From an uncultured Candidatus Saccharibacteria bacterium (GTDB lineage: Bacteria > Patescibacteriota > Saccharimonadia > Saccharimonadales > Saccharimonadaceae), in NCBI GenBank assembly GCA_938040655.1, contig CALHZK010000004.1, forward strand, positions 1 to 62,894: 62,894 nucleotides of DNA. Reading direction: 5' to 3'. The translations under genes and the position numbers were made by a program. The notes below the pieces were generated by a model. It did no database searches and was not told the origin of the DNA. It saw nothing but the letters and a program-made list of their open reading frames with translations. Positions 25,367 through 34,390 of this stretch are shown here, piece by piece; position 1 is the first letter of the stretch; every line of letters begins with the position of its first letter.

Positions 25367-27610
25367 TTATTCTGCAAGATCATCAAGGCTGGAGATCAAG
25401 ACATCGCGAGCTTTCGAGCCATTCGCCGGGCCGACAATACCGCGCTCCTCCATCTCTTCGATCAGCCGAGCCGCCTTGCCATAGCCGATCCGTAGCCGCC
25501 GCTGCAAATAGCTCGTCGACGCTTTGCGGCCCTCGATCACTACCCGCACGGCATCCATAAACGCCTCATCCTCGCCGCCGGCCGCAAAGTCAACCGCCAT
25601 ACCGCCCTTACCATTGAGCTGGACCGGCTGGGCCACCACCTCATCGTTGTACTGCGGCGCTGACTGCATCCGCAAGTGATCAGTAATTTTATTCACCTCA
25701 TCGTCAGTCACCCAGGCACCCTGGATACGTTTTGGCTTACTCATACTCGGCGTATACATCAACATGTCACCCTGGCCGAGCAATTTCTCAGCACCAATTT
25801 GGTCAAGAATAGTCCGCGAGTCGACCTGTGAGGCCACGGTAAAGCCGATCCGTGCCGGCACGTTGGCCTTGATTAAGCCGGTGATCACATCGACACTCGG
25901 CCGCTGCGTCGCCAGCACTAAATGAATACCAACTGCCCGGGCTTTCTGCGCCAAGCGGACGATCAGCGCCTCGACATCACGCGCCGCCACCATCATCAAG
26001 TCAGCCAGCTCGTCAATCACGATCACAATATACGGCATCGCCCCGTCTTCATGCTGCTGTACATGGCCATCGGCGTCGGCCACTGGGATCTTTTTGGCCC
26101 GGGTGGCGACCCGCTGATTATAGCTTTTGATATCGCGAATTTTCTCAGCGGCGAGTAATTTATAGCGTCGCTCCATTTCATTGACCGCCCATTTGAGCGC
26201 CGAGATAGTTTTTTCTGGCTCAGTGATCACCGGTGTCAGCAAATGAGGGATGTCTTCATACGGCGCCATTTCCACCTGCTTTGGGTCAACCAAAATTAAC
26301 TTCATATCACTTGGGCTGTTGCGATACAGCAAACTTGTCAGCAATGTGTTGATCATCACCGACTTACCCGAGCCGGTCTGCCCAGCGATCAATAGGTGTG
26401 GCATTTTATTCAATTCACCGACCACCGCCTCGCCGGCAATATTCTTACCGATAGCGAAACTGAGCGGCTCGCGGGCATTCTTCCACTGCCTTGAATCCAG
26501 CACCCCGTACAGCCGCACGTCAGCTGCTTTGCGGTTTGGCACCTCGATACCGACCGCCTTTTGGCCGGGAATTGGTGCCTCAATACGCAAGCTCTGAGCA
26601 GCCAAATTAAGCGCGATATTCGTCTCCAATGCTGTGATCCGCGTCAGCTTCACGCCACTTGGCGGCCGCAGCGTGTACTGAGTGACCTTCGGCCCAATGT
26701 TAGCGTCTTCCATCTCCACATTAATATTAAATTCCGCCAAGGTATCGTGAATAATCTGAGCATTCTGGCGAATATCACCCGCATCAGCTGGGCTCTGTTT
26801 CTTCTCCAAAAGATCAAGACTCGGTGCCTGCCAGTTCGGATCGTGCGCTGCCACCAGCGCCGTTTGCTCCTCTGCCGCTTTATCCCGCGCCACACTACCG
26901 CGCAAGCTGCTCAGTGGTGATGACTTAGTTTTCTTTTTGGGCTCCGCCGCGTCAGCCCCGACTGTCGGCACACCGGCGTTTAACTTAATATCACTACCCT
27001 TTTTGCCAGCCTTAGCTGGCGCAGACGACCTAGTGTCGGCAGCTGCCTTTTTCATGACCGCCTTATTGCTGTCTTCTTCTGAGGAGTCACGCTGCATCAT
27101 CTGCCGCAGCTGCCGCAGCACTGTGCCCGGCGAAGTTTTGGTAATGAATAACGCCGTCATGATAATCAGCAGTAAGTAAATAAAGGCAGCAATCACCGGG
27201 CTAACCATTGCCAGCATGGCTTGGTTCGCCAGGTCGCCGACCAGACCACCCGCCTGCGGCCGATTAGCTGATTTGAGGAGCCCAAACAGGCCAGCGAGCC
27301 AAACTATCTCTAAGCAAGTGGCTAACTTGACCGCCCAAGATAGTCGGTTGTTTTCTGCTCGAAAAATCTCTACCGCGATATACAAAAACAAAATCGGCAC
27401 CAAATACATGGCATAGCCGATCATCGCCATCATACTGCTATGCAGCCAGCGCAGCACCGGCCCACCGACCCCAAACCACGAGACCACCAGCAATACCGAT
27501 AATGTCACCAAACACACCGCACCAACCTGTGTCCAAAAGCCAGTTGGTAGCGTATGCTCAGGAGCGCGCGCAGTAGATTTTTTCTTGGTTGTTTTTCGTT
27601 TTTTTGCCAT
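25367..27610 (-). CDS. ftsK: DNA translocase FtsK/SpoIIIE
   Basis: FtsK pumps chromosomal DNA through the closing septum. The 747 residues start with a Lys/Thr-rich tail, then about four membrane helices between 25 and 165, a short linker, and the motor: alpha/beta domain with Walker A AGQTGSGKSVMINTLL and Walker B YIVIVIDELADLMM, and LATQRPSVDVITGLIKANVP. A gamma winged-helix domain (about 680-747, STSYLQRRLRIGYGKAARLI) should read KOPS-like sites. The Tyr recombinase at 5.2 kb is its expected partner. A -10 TGCTACAAT (27621-27626) lies 10 nt upstream of the ATG. Confidence 0.96.
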   Translation of the reverse strand: MAKKRKTTKKKSTARAPEHTLPTGFWTQVGAVCLVTLSVLLVVSWFGVGGPVLRWLHSSMMAMIGYAMYLVPILFLYIAVEIFRAENNRLSWAVKLATCLEIVWLAGLFGLLKSANRPQAGGLVGDLANQAMLAMVSPVIAAFIYLLLIIMTALFITKTSPGTVLRQLRQMMQRDSSEEDSNKAVMKKAAADTRSSAPAKAGKKGSDIKLNAGVPTVGADAAEPKKKTKSSPLSSLRGSVARDKAAEEQTALVAAHDPNWQAPSLDLLEKKQSPADAGDIRQNAQIIHDTLAEFNINVEMEDANIGPKVTQYTLRPPSGVKLTRITALETNIALNLAAQSLRIEAPIPGQKAVGIEVPNRKAADVRLYGVLDSRQWKNAREPLSFAIGKNIAGEAVVGELNKMPHLLIAGQTGSGKSVMINTLLTSLLYRNSPSDMKLILVDPKQVEMAPYEDIPHLLTPVITEPEKTISALKWAVNEMERRYKLLAAEKIRDIKSYNQRVATRAKKIPVADADGHVQQHEDGAMPYIVIVIDELADLMMVAARDVEALIVRLAQKARAVGIHLVLATQRPSVDVITGLIKANVPARIGFTVASQVDSRTILDQIGAEKLLGQGDMLMYTPSMSKPKRIQGAWVTDDEVNKITDHLRMQSAPQYNDEVVAQPVQLNGKGGMAVDFAAGGEDEAFMDAVRVVIEGRKASTSYLQRRLRIGYGKAARLIEEMEERGIVGPANGSKARDVLISSLDDLAE

Positions 27611-27620
27611 AACTGTTCCT

Positions 27621-27626
27621 ATTGTA
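27621..27626 (-). promoter_or_regulatory. -10 box of ftsK
   Basis: Minus-strand TGCTACAAT (extended -10) with AGGAAC between it and the ATG; the leader would be only about 3 nt. Confidence 0.55.
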
Positions 27627-27714
27627 GCACCTTACTGGTGTGTATACTGTAGCATATTTTACAACAAAAGTCTAGAGTTTTAGTGTGGCTATCACCCGAT
27701 CATAGCAATAATCA

Positions 27715-29907
27715 CTAGTAGCCACGGACGTCTTGCCGCTCGCGCGCTTTCGTGTCGTTCGCTTCAGTATCGGGGACCTGCTTAGCAGGAAAACGCCGCC
27801 GGGGGAGTGGCGGTATAGCCGAGCTGGGAGCTGCAGCCTTGGCCGCCGCCCGAGCGGGCTTGGCAGCTTTCGTCGTTTTGGTAGTCTTGGCAGGAGCCCG
27901 CTTTGGCTGTGATTTCGCGGCTGCCCGCGCCGGAGCCTTCAGGCCACCACCAATCTCGTTGATCACCGGGATAACGATCGGTGTACGCCGGGTCTGGTCA
28001 TACAGGATATGCGTGATCTCATCTTTGATCTCCTTTTTGATGACATCCATGTCGTATGGCCCGTGGCACGAGCGCGTGACTTTTTGCTTCAAGTACTGGC
28101 GGATCAGGCTCATCAACTCTTCGCTGTCACGAAGGTAGATGAAACCGCGAGAGATGATATCCGGGCTGGTCAGTAGCCGGCCAGTGCCCTTTTGGATCGT
28201 CAGCACTACGACAAAGATCCCCTCTTGGCTCATATGAATCCGGTCCTTTAGCACAACCTCAGAGACAATTGCCCCGCTATCGTCGTACATCACACCGCCG
28301 ACCTGGATACGGCCAGCCTTGGCGCCGTGGCCCTGATGATCAATCTCGATGATATCACCCGCATCGCAGACAAAAATATTTTGGCGAGGAATATGACACT
28401 CCTTCTCGGCCAACCGTGCATTATGGACCAACATATGAAACTCACCATGAATCGGCATGTAGTATGTCGGGTTAAGTGCATTGATCAGCTTGACATGATC
28501 ATCATAGTAGCCGTGGCCAGATAAGTGCAGTGGCCCGATCCCAGTCAGGTGTGTTTTGCCATTTTGGATGACATCAGAGCCTTCACGCATCAAGCCATCG
28601 ACCGTCCGTACCACATTCTTTTCGTTGCCCGGAATCGGGTTGGAGCTAAAGACCACTACGTCTGACCCCTTGATCTTGACATATTTATGAGCACCAGACG
28701 CCATACGGTTCAGCACTGCATTAAACTCACCCTGCGAGCCAGTACAGACGATGGTTACCTTGCCATCTGGCTGCTTGATGATATCTTCCATCTTCATGAT
28801 GGTGTCTTTCGGAATTTTAATGGTCCCCGAGCGTAGCGCCACCTCTAAGTTTTGGATCATCGAAAAGCCAGCAAAGGCTACTTTGCGACCATGCTGATGT
28901 GCTTCATCCAAAATCAACTGCATCCGGTGAATCTGGCTCGAGAAGCAGCTGAGAATAATCCGGCTACCAGCAAACTTATCCATCACCTGACCAATCGAAT
29001 ACTGAATATCAAACTCACCATGAGTGTGTGTACCGGCCGACTCGCAGTTGGTCGATTCATTCATAAATAGCAAGATGCCTTCTTTTGTCGCGACCTCGGT
29101 GAGCCGCTCAAGATCAAACTTTTGCCCATCAACCGGCCGCTCCTCAAATCGCCAGTCACCAGAGTCAACCACCACACCGACCGGCGTACGAATAATCACT
29201 GCTGTCGAATCCGGAATAGAGTGGTTTACTCGCACCAGCTCCACCGAAAAATGCTTCGATACCTGCACCACCTCGTGGCCAATAGGGTCAAGCACTCGAT
29301 AGTCCGATTGGAAGTCCGTCTCGGCATCTTCCATAGTTCGGTTCAGCATACCGATGGTAAATTTTGAACCATAGACCGGCGCCGGAATCCGGTGAATAAA
29401 ATGCCGAAACGAGCCGATGTGGTCTAGGTGACCATGCGTGAAAATATGCGCTTTGATTTTGTGCTTATTTTCTTCTAGATAGGTAATGTCTGGTGTGATG
29501 TAGTTGATGCCCGGATAGTCACTACCCGGAAACAAAAATCCCATGTCAACGATAATAATTTCATCACCATACTCAATGGCATTCATGTTTTTGCCGATAC
29601 CCATCTCGCCCACACCACCAATCGGGATGACCCGCAGTTTCGTCTTACCGCCACGAGTTCGCTTTGGCTGCATCTTGAGGCTAAACTGCTCACCGCCATA
29701 GCCATTGTAGACTGACTTATTGACTGGAATATCGATCAAATGCTGTGATGCTCGCAAGTTGACATTTTCGCTCGTACGGCGTTGAGCCCGAAACACTTCA
29801 CCTTTTCGTGTACTTGTGCTGTTCATGACCGCTGTATTACTTTTTTTGGCGAGCGGCCGTTTGGCAGGGTTGTCGCTCTGCGGCGTCGCTAGTCGTCGTT
29901 GACCCAT
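27715..29907 (-). CDS. rnj: Ribonuclease J
   Basis: RNase J is a 5'-3' exo/endoribonuclease for mRNA decay and RNA processing. The metallo-beta-lactamase/beta-CASP core contains FTHGHLDHIGS (156-166), the zinc site, VVVDSGDWRF, SCFSSQIHRMQ and the C-terminal HLSGHGYYDDH and PIHGEFHML motifs. At 730 residues it is about 170 longer than classic RNase J, with an N-terminal extension of about 85 residues and an Ala/Lys/Pro-rich tail of about 60, both disordered and basic. The ATG has AAAAGGAG 8 nt upstream, and a clear promoter lies about 120 nt upstream. Confidence 0.95.
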   Translation of the reverse strand: MGQRRLATPQSDNPAKRPLAKKSNTAVMNSTSTRKGEVFRAQRRTSENVNLRASQHLIDIPVNKSVYNGYGGEQFSLKMQPKRTRGGKTKLRVIPIGGVGEMGIGKNMNAIEYGDEIIIVDMGFLFPGSDYPGINYITPDITYLEENKHKIKAHIFTHGHLDHIGSFRHFIHRIPAPVYGSKFTIGMLNRTMEDAETDFQSDYRVLDPIGHEVVQVSKHFSVELVRVNHSIPDSTAVIIRTPVGVVVDSGDWRFEERPVDGQKFDLERLTEVATKEGILLFMNESTNCESAGTHTHGEFDIQYSIGQVMDKFAGSRIILSCFSSQIHRMQLILDEAHQHGRKVAFAGFSMIQNLEVALRSGTIKIPKDTIMKMEDIIKQPDGKVTIVCTGSQGEFNAVLNRMASGAHKYVKIKGSDVVVFSSNPIPGNEKNVVRTVDGLMREGSDVIQNGKTHLTGIGPLHLSGHGYYDDHVKLINALNPTYYMPIHGEFHMLVHNARLAEKECHIPRQNIFVCDAGDIIEIDHQGHGAKAGRIQVGGVMYDDSGAIVSEVVLKDRIHMSQEGIFVVVLTIQKGTGRLLTSPDIISRGFIYLRDSEELMSLIRQYLKQKVTRSCHGPYDMDVIKKEIKDEITHILYDQTRRTPIVIPVINEIGGGLKAPARAAAKSQPKRAPAKTTKTTKAAKPARAAAKAAAPSSAIPPLPRRRFPAKQVPDTEANDTKARERQDVRGY

Positions 29908-30025
29908 GTGATGTATTCTCCTTTTAGACTATTTAGTATCGTGGTGAATTCAAGAATCCTATACGTGCGTAGGTTTGGTCATCATAAGCTGTCGCGATAC
30001 CACGCACGAGTCACAGTCGTCGCCT

Positions 30026-30054
30026 ATTGTACCAAAAACAATACTATTCGTCAA
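30026..30054 (-). promoter_or_regulatory. Promoter of RNase J
   Basis: Minus-strand TTGACG (30049-30054) and TACAAT (30026-30031) with a 17-nt spacer. The leader would be about 110 nt. Confidence 0.75.
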
Positions 30055-30068
30055 TCAATGGTTCGGTG

Positions 30069-32168
30069 TCATTCGTCGCCATCGACCGAAGTGTGGTCAA
30101 ACTTTCGCCGGCCACGCCGCCACAAAAAACCGACAAGAAGCAGGTTCGCGACGACAACATAGCAGCCCAATGCCATCATATGCTGCCCATACAGCGCCTG
30201 AGAAATACCGCCAGAGATCGCCTGGCGAAAGGCGATGATCGAGTGCGTCATCGGCAGCCATGGGTGGATCGCCTGAAAGAATTGTGGTGCAGTTTGGATC
30301 GGAAAAATCCCTTCACTGGCAGCCAACTGCAGCACCAGCAAGATCATCACCATCAACCGACCCGGATTATCAAAGGCAATAACCAGCAGCGCCACAATCG
30401 ACATAAACGCCAGCGCCGCCAGGTAGCCAGTCGCGACAAAGTGACCAAGCTGCTCCGGCTGCAGGCCAACCCAGCCAATGACAATCGCCATCATGACAGT
30501 CGCCTGCGCCAATACCACCAGTGTCAGCACCGAAATTTTTGACAACCACCATTGCCAGGCGTTTTCGGGCTGGGCAAAAATTCGGCGTACCGGGTAGATC
30601 GTCGTCAAAGTCAAACTACCGACAAACAACGCCAATGACAACATATATGGTGCCATAGCATAGCCATAGTTTGGTACATGGCCAGCCTGCGATTCAGCTG
30701 CCGTGGCTGGTGTGGCCAAGCGAGCCTGCAGTGTTTCGTGTGCCGGAAGAAGCGTAACACTTGCCGCACCGCTATATAGTGTATCGGCGAGTATTGCTGA
30801 GCCTTGCGTCAATTGCTGACTACCATGGAGCAATTGCCCGGAAGAACCCGCCAGCCGAGCTGCACCGGCCGCTAATTGCCGGCTGCCCTGTTGAGCTGCC
30901 GCCATCCCATAGGTGATCTGGCCAGCCCCGTGACCGAGCCGTTCACTACCTGCCCGTAGTGAGCGGTAGCCATTGAACGCTGTCGTCACCTGTGGCGCCA
31001 ACTGATTCATCCCGTGCGTCAACTGATTGACCGACGTCTTGAGTACCTGCTGCTGCCCAGCCATCGTGGTGGTCAATGCCTGCAAATGCGTCAGGAGTGT
31101 CTGCGCTTGAGTACCAATCTGCTGAGTCCGCTGCAAAACTACTGCCATTGTTTGGAGCTCTGGTAGCGTGATCGTCGTGGTCCCACCAGCTACCGCCGCC
31201 TGCTGTATCGCCTTTTGGACAACCGCCCCAGCCGATGTCACATCAGTCGGCAAGGTGCGCAGCGATTCGGCGAGGGCACGTGCATCCTGCGTGACTAATT
31301 GCTGCTCAGCACTTGGCGCTACATCGAGGCCACGCTGCAGTGCTGTCATCGCCTGCTGGATACGTGCAACTCCCTGGGTCAATTGCCCCACCTGATGATC
31401 AGTCGGTAGTTGCTGCTGCAGCTGGCCAATACCCTGCTGCAGCGTCGTCGCTGCAGCCTGTAGCTGCCCCAGGCCATCGGCTACTTTTTGCTGCTGCGTC
31501 GCCAATTGACTGACTCCACCAGTATAGCGGCCAAGTCCAGCCTGAAACTGCGTCATAGTATATTGCAGCTGTGCAGCACCATTCCCTGCCCTGTGTAACC
31601 CATCACCAAGCCCGCCAATCCGGCTCATTATTTCTTTGGTATACGCCTGGGTCAATTGCTGGGCAACGTCATTTTTAATCGCCTGAGCTGCCTGCCGACT
31701 AATTACCGAGCCAACATAATTTTTGGCTGGCGTCACTGTATAGTGAATAACTGGCTGCCGCGACGACGACTGCAGCAACGAATACGCCTGCTGTGAAAAA
31801 TCAGCAGGTATTTCCACCACAGCATAGTAATATCCACGCTGCACGCCGCGGCTAGCCTGGGCATGGTCGACAAACTCCCACGCCAGTTTTTTATTTTGCT
31901 GGAGTGATTGACGAATCGTTTCACCAATAGCGCGCTTTTGACCATCTACCGTCACACCGCGATCTTGATTGACAAAGGCAATTGGCAGTGTGTCTGTCCG
32001 GCCGTACGGATCCCACACCGAACTAAGAAAAATCGCGGCGTACAAAACCGGCACAAACACAATCGCCAGCACCGCTACCAGCAGGAGTTTACTCTGCCGC
32101 AAGTGCGACCACTCCGACCGAACCATCGTGCCAGGTCGGCGCCGCCGCGAGATCATCCATTTAGTCAT
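30069..32168 (-). CDS. YhgE/Pip-type membrane protein with ABC-2-like permease domain (699 aa)
   Basis: The protein begins MTKWMISRRRR, has one membrane helix at about 25-48, the YhgE/Pip signature region (SSVWDPYGRTDTLPIAFVNQ), and a Gln/Ala/Leu-rich external stalk (about 170-480) made of near-heptad repeats of the form QLAxGxxxLxxG. It ends with about five membrane helices of the ABC-2 type. Family members include a phage-infection protein and the EsaA-like subunit of type VII secretion, but no other secretion gene is here. The start at 32168 has GGAGG 6 nt upstream and overlaps the Rrf2 gene by 8 bp, so the regulator and membrane protein form an operon. Confidence 0.82.
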   Translation of the reverse strand: MTKWMISRRRRPGTMVRSEWSHLRQSKLLLVAVLAIVFVPVLYAAIFLSSVWDPYGRTDTLPIAFVNQDRGVTVDGQKRAIGETIRQSLQQNKKLAWEFVDHAQASRGVQRGYYYAVVEIPADFSQQAYSLLQSSSRQPVIHYTVTPAKNYVGSVISRQAAQAIKNDVAQQLTQAYTKEIMSRIGGLGDGLHRAGNGAAQLQYTMTQFQAGLGRYTGGVSQLATQQQKVADGLGQLQAAATTLQQGIGQLQQQLPTDHQVGQLTQGVARIQQAMTALQRGLDVAPSAEQQLVTQDARALAESLRTLPTDVTSAGAVVQKAIQQAAVAGGTTTITLPELQTMAVVLQRTQQIGTQAQTLLTHLQALTTTMAGQQQVLKTSVNQLTHGMNQLAPQVTTAFNGYRSLRAGSERLGHGAGQITYGMAAAQQGSRQLAAGAARLAGSSGQLLHGSQQLTQGSAILADTLYSGAASVTLLPAHETLQARLATPATAAESQAGHVPNYGYAMAPYMLSLALFVGSLTLTTIYPVRRIFAQPENAWQWWLSKISVLTLVVLAQATVMMAIVIGWVGLQPEQLGHFVATGYLAALAFMSIVALLVIAFDNPGRLMVMILLVLQLAASEGIFPIQTAPQFFQAIHPWLPMTHSIIAFRQAISGGISQALYGQHMMALGCYVVVANLLLVGFLWRRGRRKFDHTSVDGDE

Positions 32169-32598
32169 GAGCAACCTCCTTGACGACATCTTGTATAGTG
32201 ACCGATTGCAAAGCACGCAGCCACCGTTCTTGTGCTTCATCAAATGTTCGCAAAATAATATTCGCCCCCCGGAGTAGTTTGCTCTTTGGCTGATGGGCAA
32301 ACATCCGCTCAGCGACTCCCTGGTACTGGACAAAGGTGCCCGACCCTTCAATAGCCTCGGTGATATCGCGTAGCGTGATGGTATCGTAAGCGCGAGCCAG
32401 CCGAAACCCGCCACCAGCACCGCGAGCCGATGTGATCAGGCCCGCCCTTACCAGCTTGCGAGTCACCTTCGTGATATACGTCGGCGACACCCCCATACGC
32501 TTCGCCAAGCTGTTATTGGTCACCGGTGCTCGCCGGGACGGTTGGACGAGTAATATGATGATGCAGCATGCTTGCTCGACTGCGCCAGATAATCTCAT
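32161..32598 (-). CDS. Rrf2-family transcriptional regulator
   Basis: The 145 residues form a winged-helix domain of Rrf2 type: NSLAKRMGVSPTYITKVTRK as the recognition helix, then LITSARGAGGGFRLAR as the wing and LRDITEAIEG. The three cysteines that bind an Fe-S cluster in IscR and NsrR are absent (only C11 and C12 near the N-terminus), so it probably senses something else. It is the first gene of a unit with the YhgE/Pip protein. An 18-bp palindrome overlapping the promoter region 33 nt upstream is a good candidate for its own operator. Confidence 0.85.
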   Translation of the reverse strand: MRLSGAVEQACCIIILLVQPSRRAPVTNNSLAKRMGVSPTYITKVTRKLVRAGLITSARGAGGGFRLARAYDTITLRDITEAIEGSGTFVQYQGVAERMFAHQPKSKLLRGANIILRTFDEAQERWLRALQSVTIQDVVKEVAHD

Positions 32599-32630
32599 GG
32601 GTATCTCCCTCTGTTATATGTTTATTATAG

Positions 32631-32648
32631 ATAATCGATATCCATTAT
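32631..32648. promoter_or_regulatory. Candidate Rrf2 operator overlapping the promoter
   Basis: ATAATC GATATC CATTAT is symmetric except for the C/C pair, an 18-bp palindrome. TATAAT boxes lie on the minus strand just on both sides (CTATAAT downstream and TATAAT overlapping the far arm). Confidence 0.6.
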
Positions 32649-32756
32649 ACACAATAGATGAGAGTCTGTCTACTCTAGACACCTCATCATACGGTAGACA
32701 CTATGACTTTGTATCTACCTCCTCTGCCTTGCTGACCCAGGTACTCTTAACCAACT

Positions 32757-33344
32757 TCAGCGTGTCACCATCTGAGTAAACGCGACTGCTCGAATAAAGT
32801 CGTCGATCAACACCTGGCGCATGCTGCCATTATAGAGAGCAGCTGCTGGATGATACAGCGGGATAACCACGAACTCTCGCTCGTGTAGTCGCACCGTCCG
32901 AGGATGACCATGATCATGACTGATTCTCAGCCCTGGGATAAAGGCGCCGCCACTATGTCGACCAAGTGTCAGCACAGCCTTGGGCTGGATCACTGTCAAT
33001 TGCCGCAACAAATACGGCCAGAAGGCACGCTTCTCTTCTGGCAGCGGGTCACGGTTTCCTGGTGGCCGATACTTGACAATGTTGGTGATAAATACATCCT
33101 GGCGCTGCAGCCCCGCCGTCTGCAACATTTCATCAAGAAACCGGCCGGCCGCCCCAACAAAGGGCTTGCCTTGGAGGTCTTCCTGTTTGCCGGGTGCTTC
33201 ACCAATAAAGACGATGTCCGCCTGCGGGTTGCCATCACCCGGCACTAACTGGGTCGCCGTCTTGGCCAAATCTGGGCAGACATCCGCCTGTCGGATATCT
33301 GCCGCAATTTGCTCAAGCTGTTGACGAGCAGTATCGGTTCGCAT
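32757..33344 (-). CDS. Family 4-type uracil-DNA glycosylase lacking Fe-S cysteines
   Basis: The 195-residue enzyme should remove uracil from DNA. Motif A is GEAPGKQEDLQGKPFVG, followed by TNIVKYRPPGNRDPLPEE, and the C-terminal His motif is LYHPAAAL. Family 4 enzymes bind a 4Fe-4S cluster through CxxC near the N-terminus and two Cys in the KCRPP and following region. Here only C23 remains: the first Cys is Ala (ADVC), KCRPP is KYRPP, and the last position lies in FWPYLL. The cluster is almost certainly absent. The gene begins 2 nt after the 331-residue membrane protein and shares its transcript. Confidence 0.88.
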   Translation of the reverse strand: MRTDTARQQLEQIAADIRQADVCPDLAKTATQLVPGDGNPQADIVFIGEAPGKQEDLQGKPFVGAAGRFLDEMLQTAGLQRQDVFITNIVKYRPPGNRDPLPEEKRAFWPYLLRQLTVIQPKAVLTLGRHSGGAFIPGLRISHDHGHPRTVRLHEREFVVIPLYHPAAALYNGSMRQVLIDDFIRAVAFTQMVTR

Positions 33345-33346
33345 GA

Positions 33347-34342
33347 CTACTTTTTCTTCTGCTTTTCTTGCAAAAGCTGGCCAAGCGCATTCAGATTTTT
33401 GATCGGATCGTGTTTGGCGAGCGAACTTCTCATCAGCAGAATCGGACTCTTCTGCTTCATCATCTCTCTGGCAGTGCTGCGTACTTGCTGCTGCGCCTGA
33501 GTGGCGGCAGCCTGATCTTTTTGCTTGTACGCCTCTTGGAGAGCGGAGACTGCTTCGTTGTGTTTTTTGTATAGCTCAGTTGTCTTCTTGGCAGCCTCAC
33601 CGATCTCCCCATCCACCTTCTCAAGTGTCTGATTCGCCTCACGACATGCCTTGAGAGTTGATTGATAGCGCTCTATGCCACTCTCTGAGGTTGGCACCCG
33701 GGGGTGGCACTTGTATCTCAAGGTTTGTATGGCGTCTCTATGGGTGACGAACTGATCAGTTACTATTTTGGTATACGGGTCATTTTGCTTGGTAAATGCC
33801 TTGTAGGCCTCTCTGACCTCCTTATCCTTCAGGGCTTTTGCATCCTTGAGGACTGATGTTTTACTCTTATAATCATTTACTTGCTGCTCAATTTCTTCTG
33901 TGCCCGCAGAGTTAACTTTGTGGTAGGCAAAGACTGCCTGCTCGGTTTGCCGTTGCATCTCGGCATAGTCCTTTTTTGATGGGCCGCTGAACAGTATGAC
34001 CACGACTACCGCGATGGCAATAATAAGCAGCAGCAAAATCGTTGCAATACTACCCCATAGTATTGCCCGTGACTTCTTTTTCGGCGGGACCCGATACGGC
34101 GTACCGGGTGACGATGGTTGGTTCGCTGGTGGCGCTACCTTTTCTTGGGTAGATTGAGTCTGCGGTGTCGCCTGCAGCGGCTGTGGTGACGGCGCTGAGC
34201 CAGCAGTGACCGCCGGATCAGCTGCCGCCAATGGCGTAGGCATTTGATCGGCCAGAGGTGTCGGGCGCGGTGTCGCCTTATCGCTGGCGACTGGTGGCTG
34301 TGGAGGCTGGGGTGATGATTGTTTGTGTTTACTATTATCCAT
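33347..34342 (-). CDS. Pro-rich single-pass membrane protein (331 aa)
   Basis: No family is recognised. The first 95 residues are disordered, Pro/Gln/Ala/Thr-rich and cytoplasmic. One membrane helix follows at about 98-120 (AILWGSIATILLLLIIAIAV), then an external helical domain of about 210 residues rich in Lys, Gln and Glu with two Cys. The layout is the same as that of the 202-residue protein at 51 kb and may reflect a shared surface-protein family with low conservation. GAAGGAG lies 4 nt before the ATG, and a TACAAT immediately after the pnp stop is the likely -10. Confidence 0.6.
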   Translation of the reverse strand: MDNSKHKQSSPQPPQPPVASDKATPRPTPLADQMPTPLAAADPAVTAGSAPSPQPLQATPQTQSTQEKVAPPANQPSSPGTPYRVPPKKKSRAILWGSIATILLLLIIAIAVVVVILFSGPSKKDYAEMQRQTEQAVFAYHKVNSAGTEEIEQQVNDYKSKTSVLKDAKALKDKEVREAYKAFTKQNDPYTKIVTDQFVTHRDAIQTLRYKCHPRVPTSESGIERYQSTLKACREANQTLEKVDGEIGEAAKKTTELYKKHNEAVSALQEAYKQKDQAAATQAQQQVRSTAREMMKQKSPILLMRSSLAKHDPIKNLNALGQLLQEKQKKK

Positions 34343-34390
34343 AGTTCTCCTTCATTTACTATGCTATAGAGATACTGCTTATTGTAGCAC

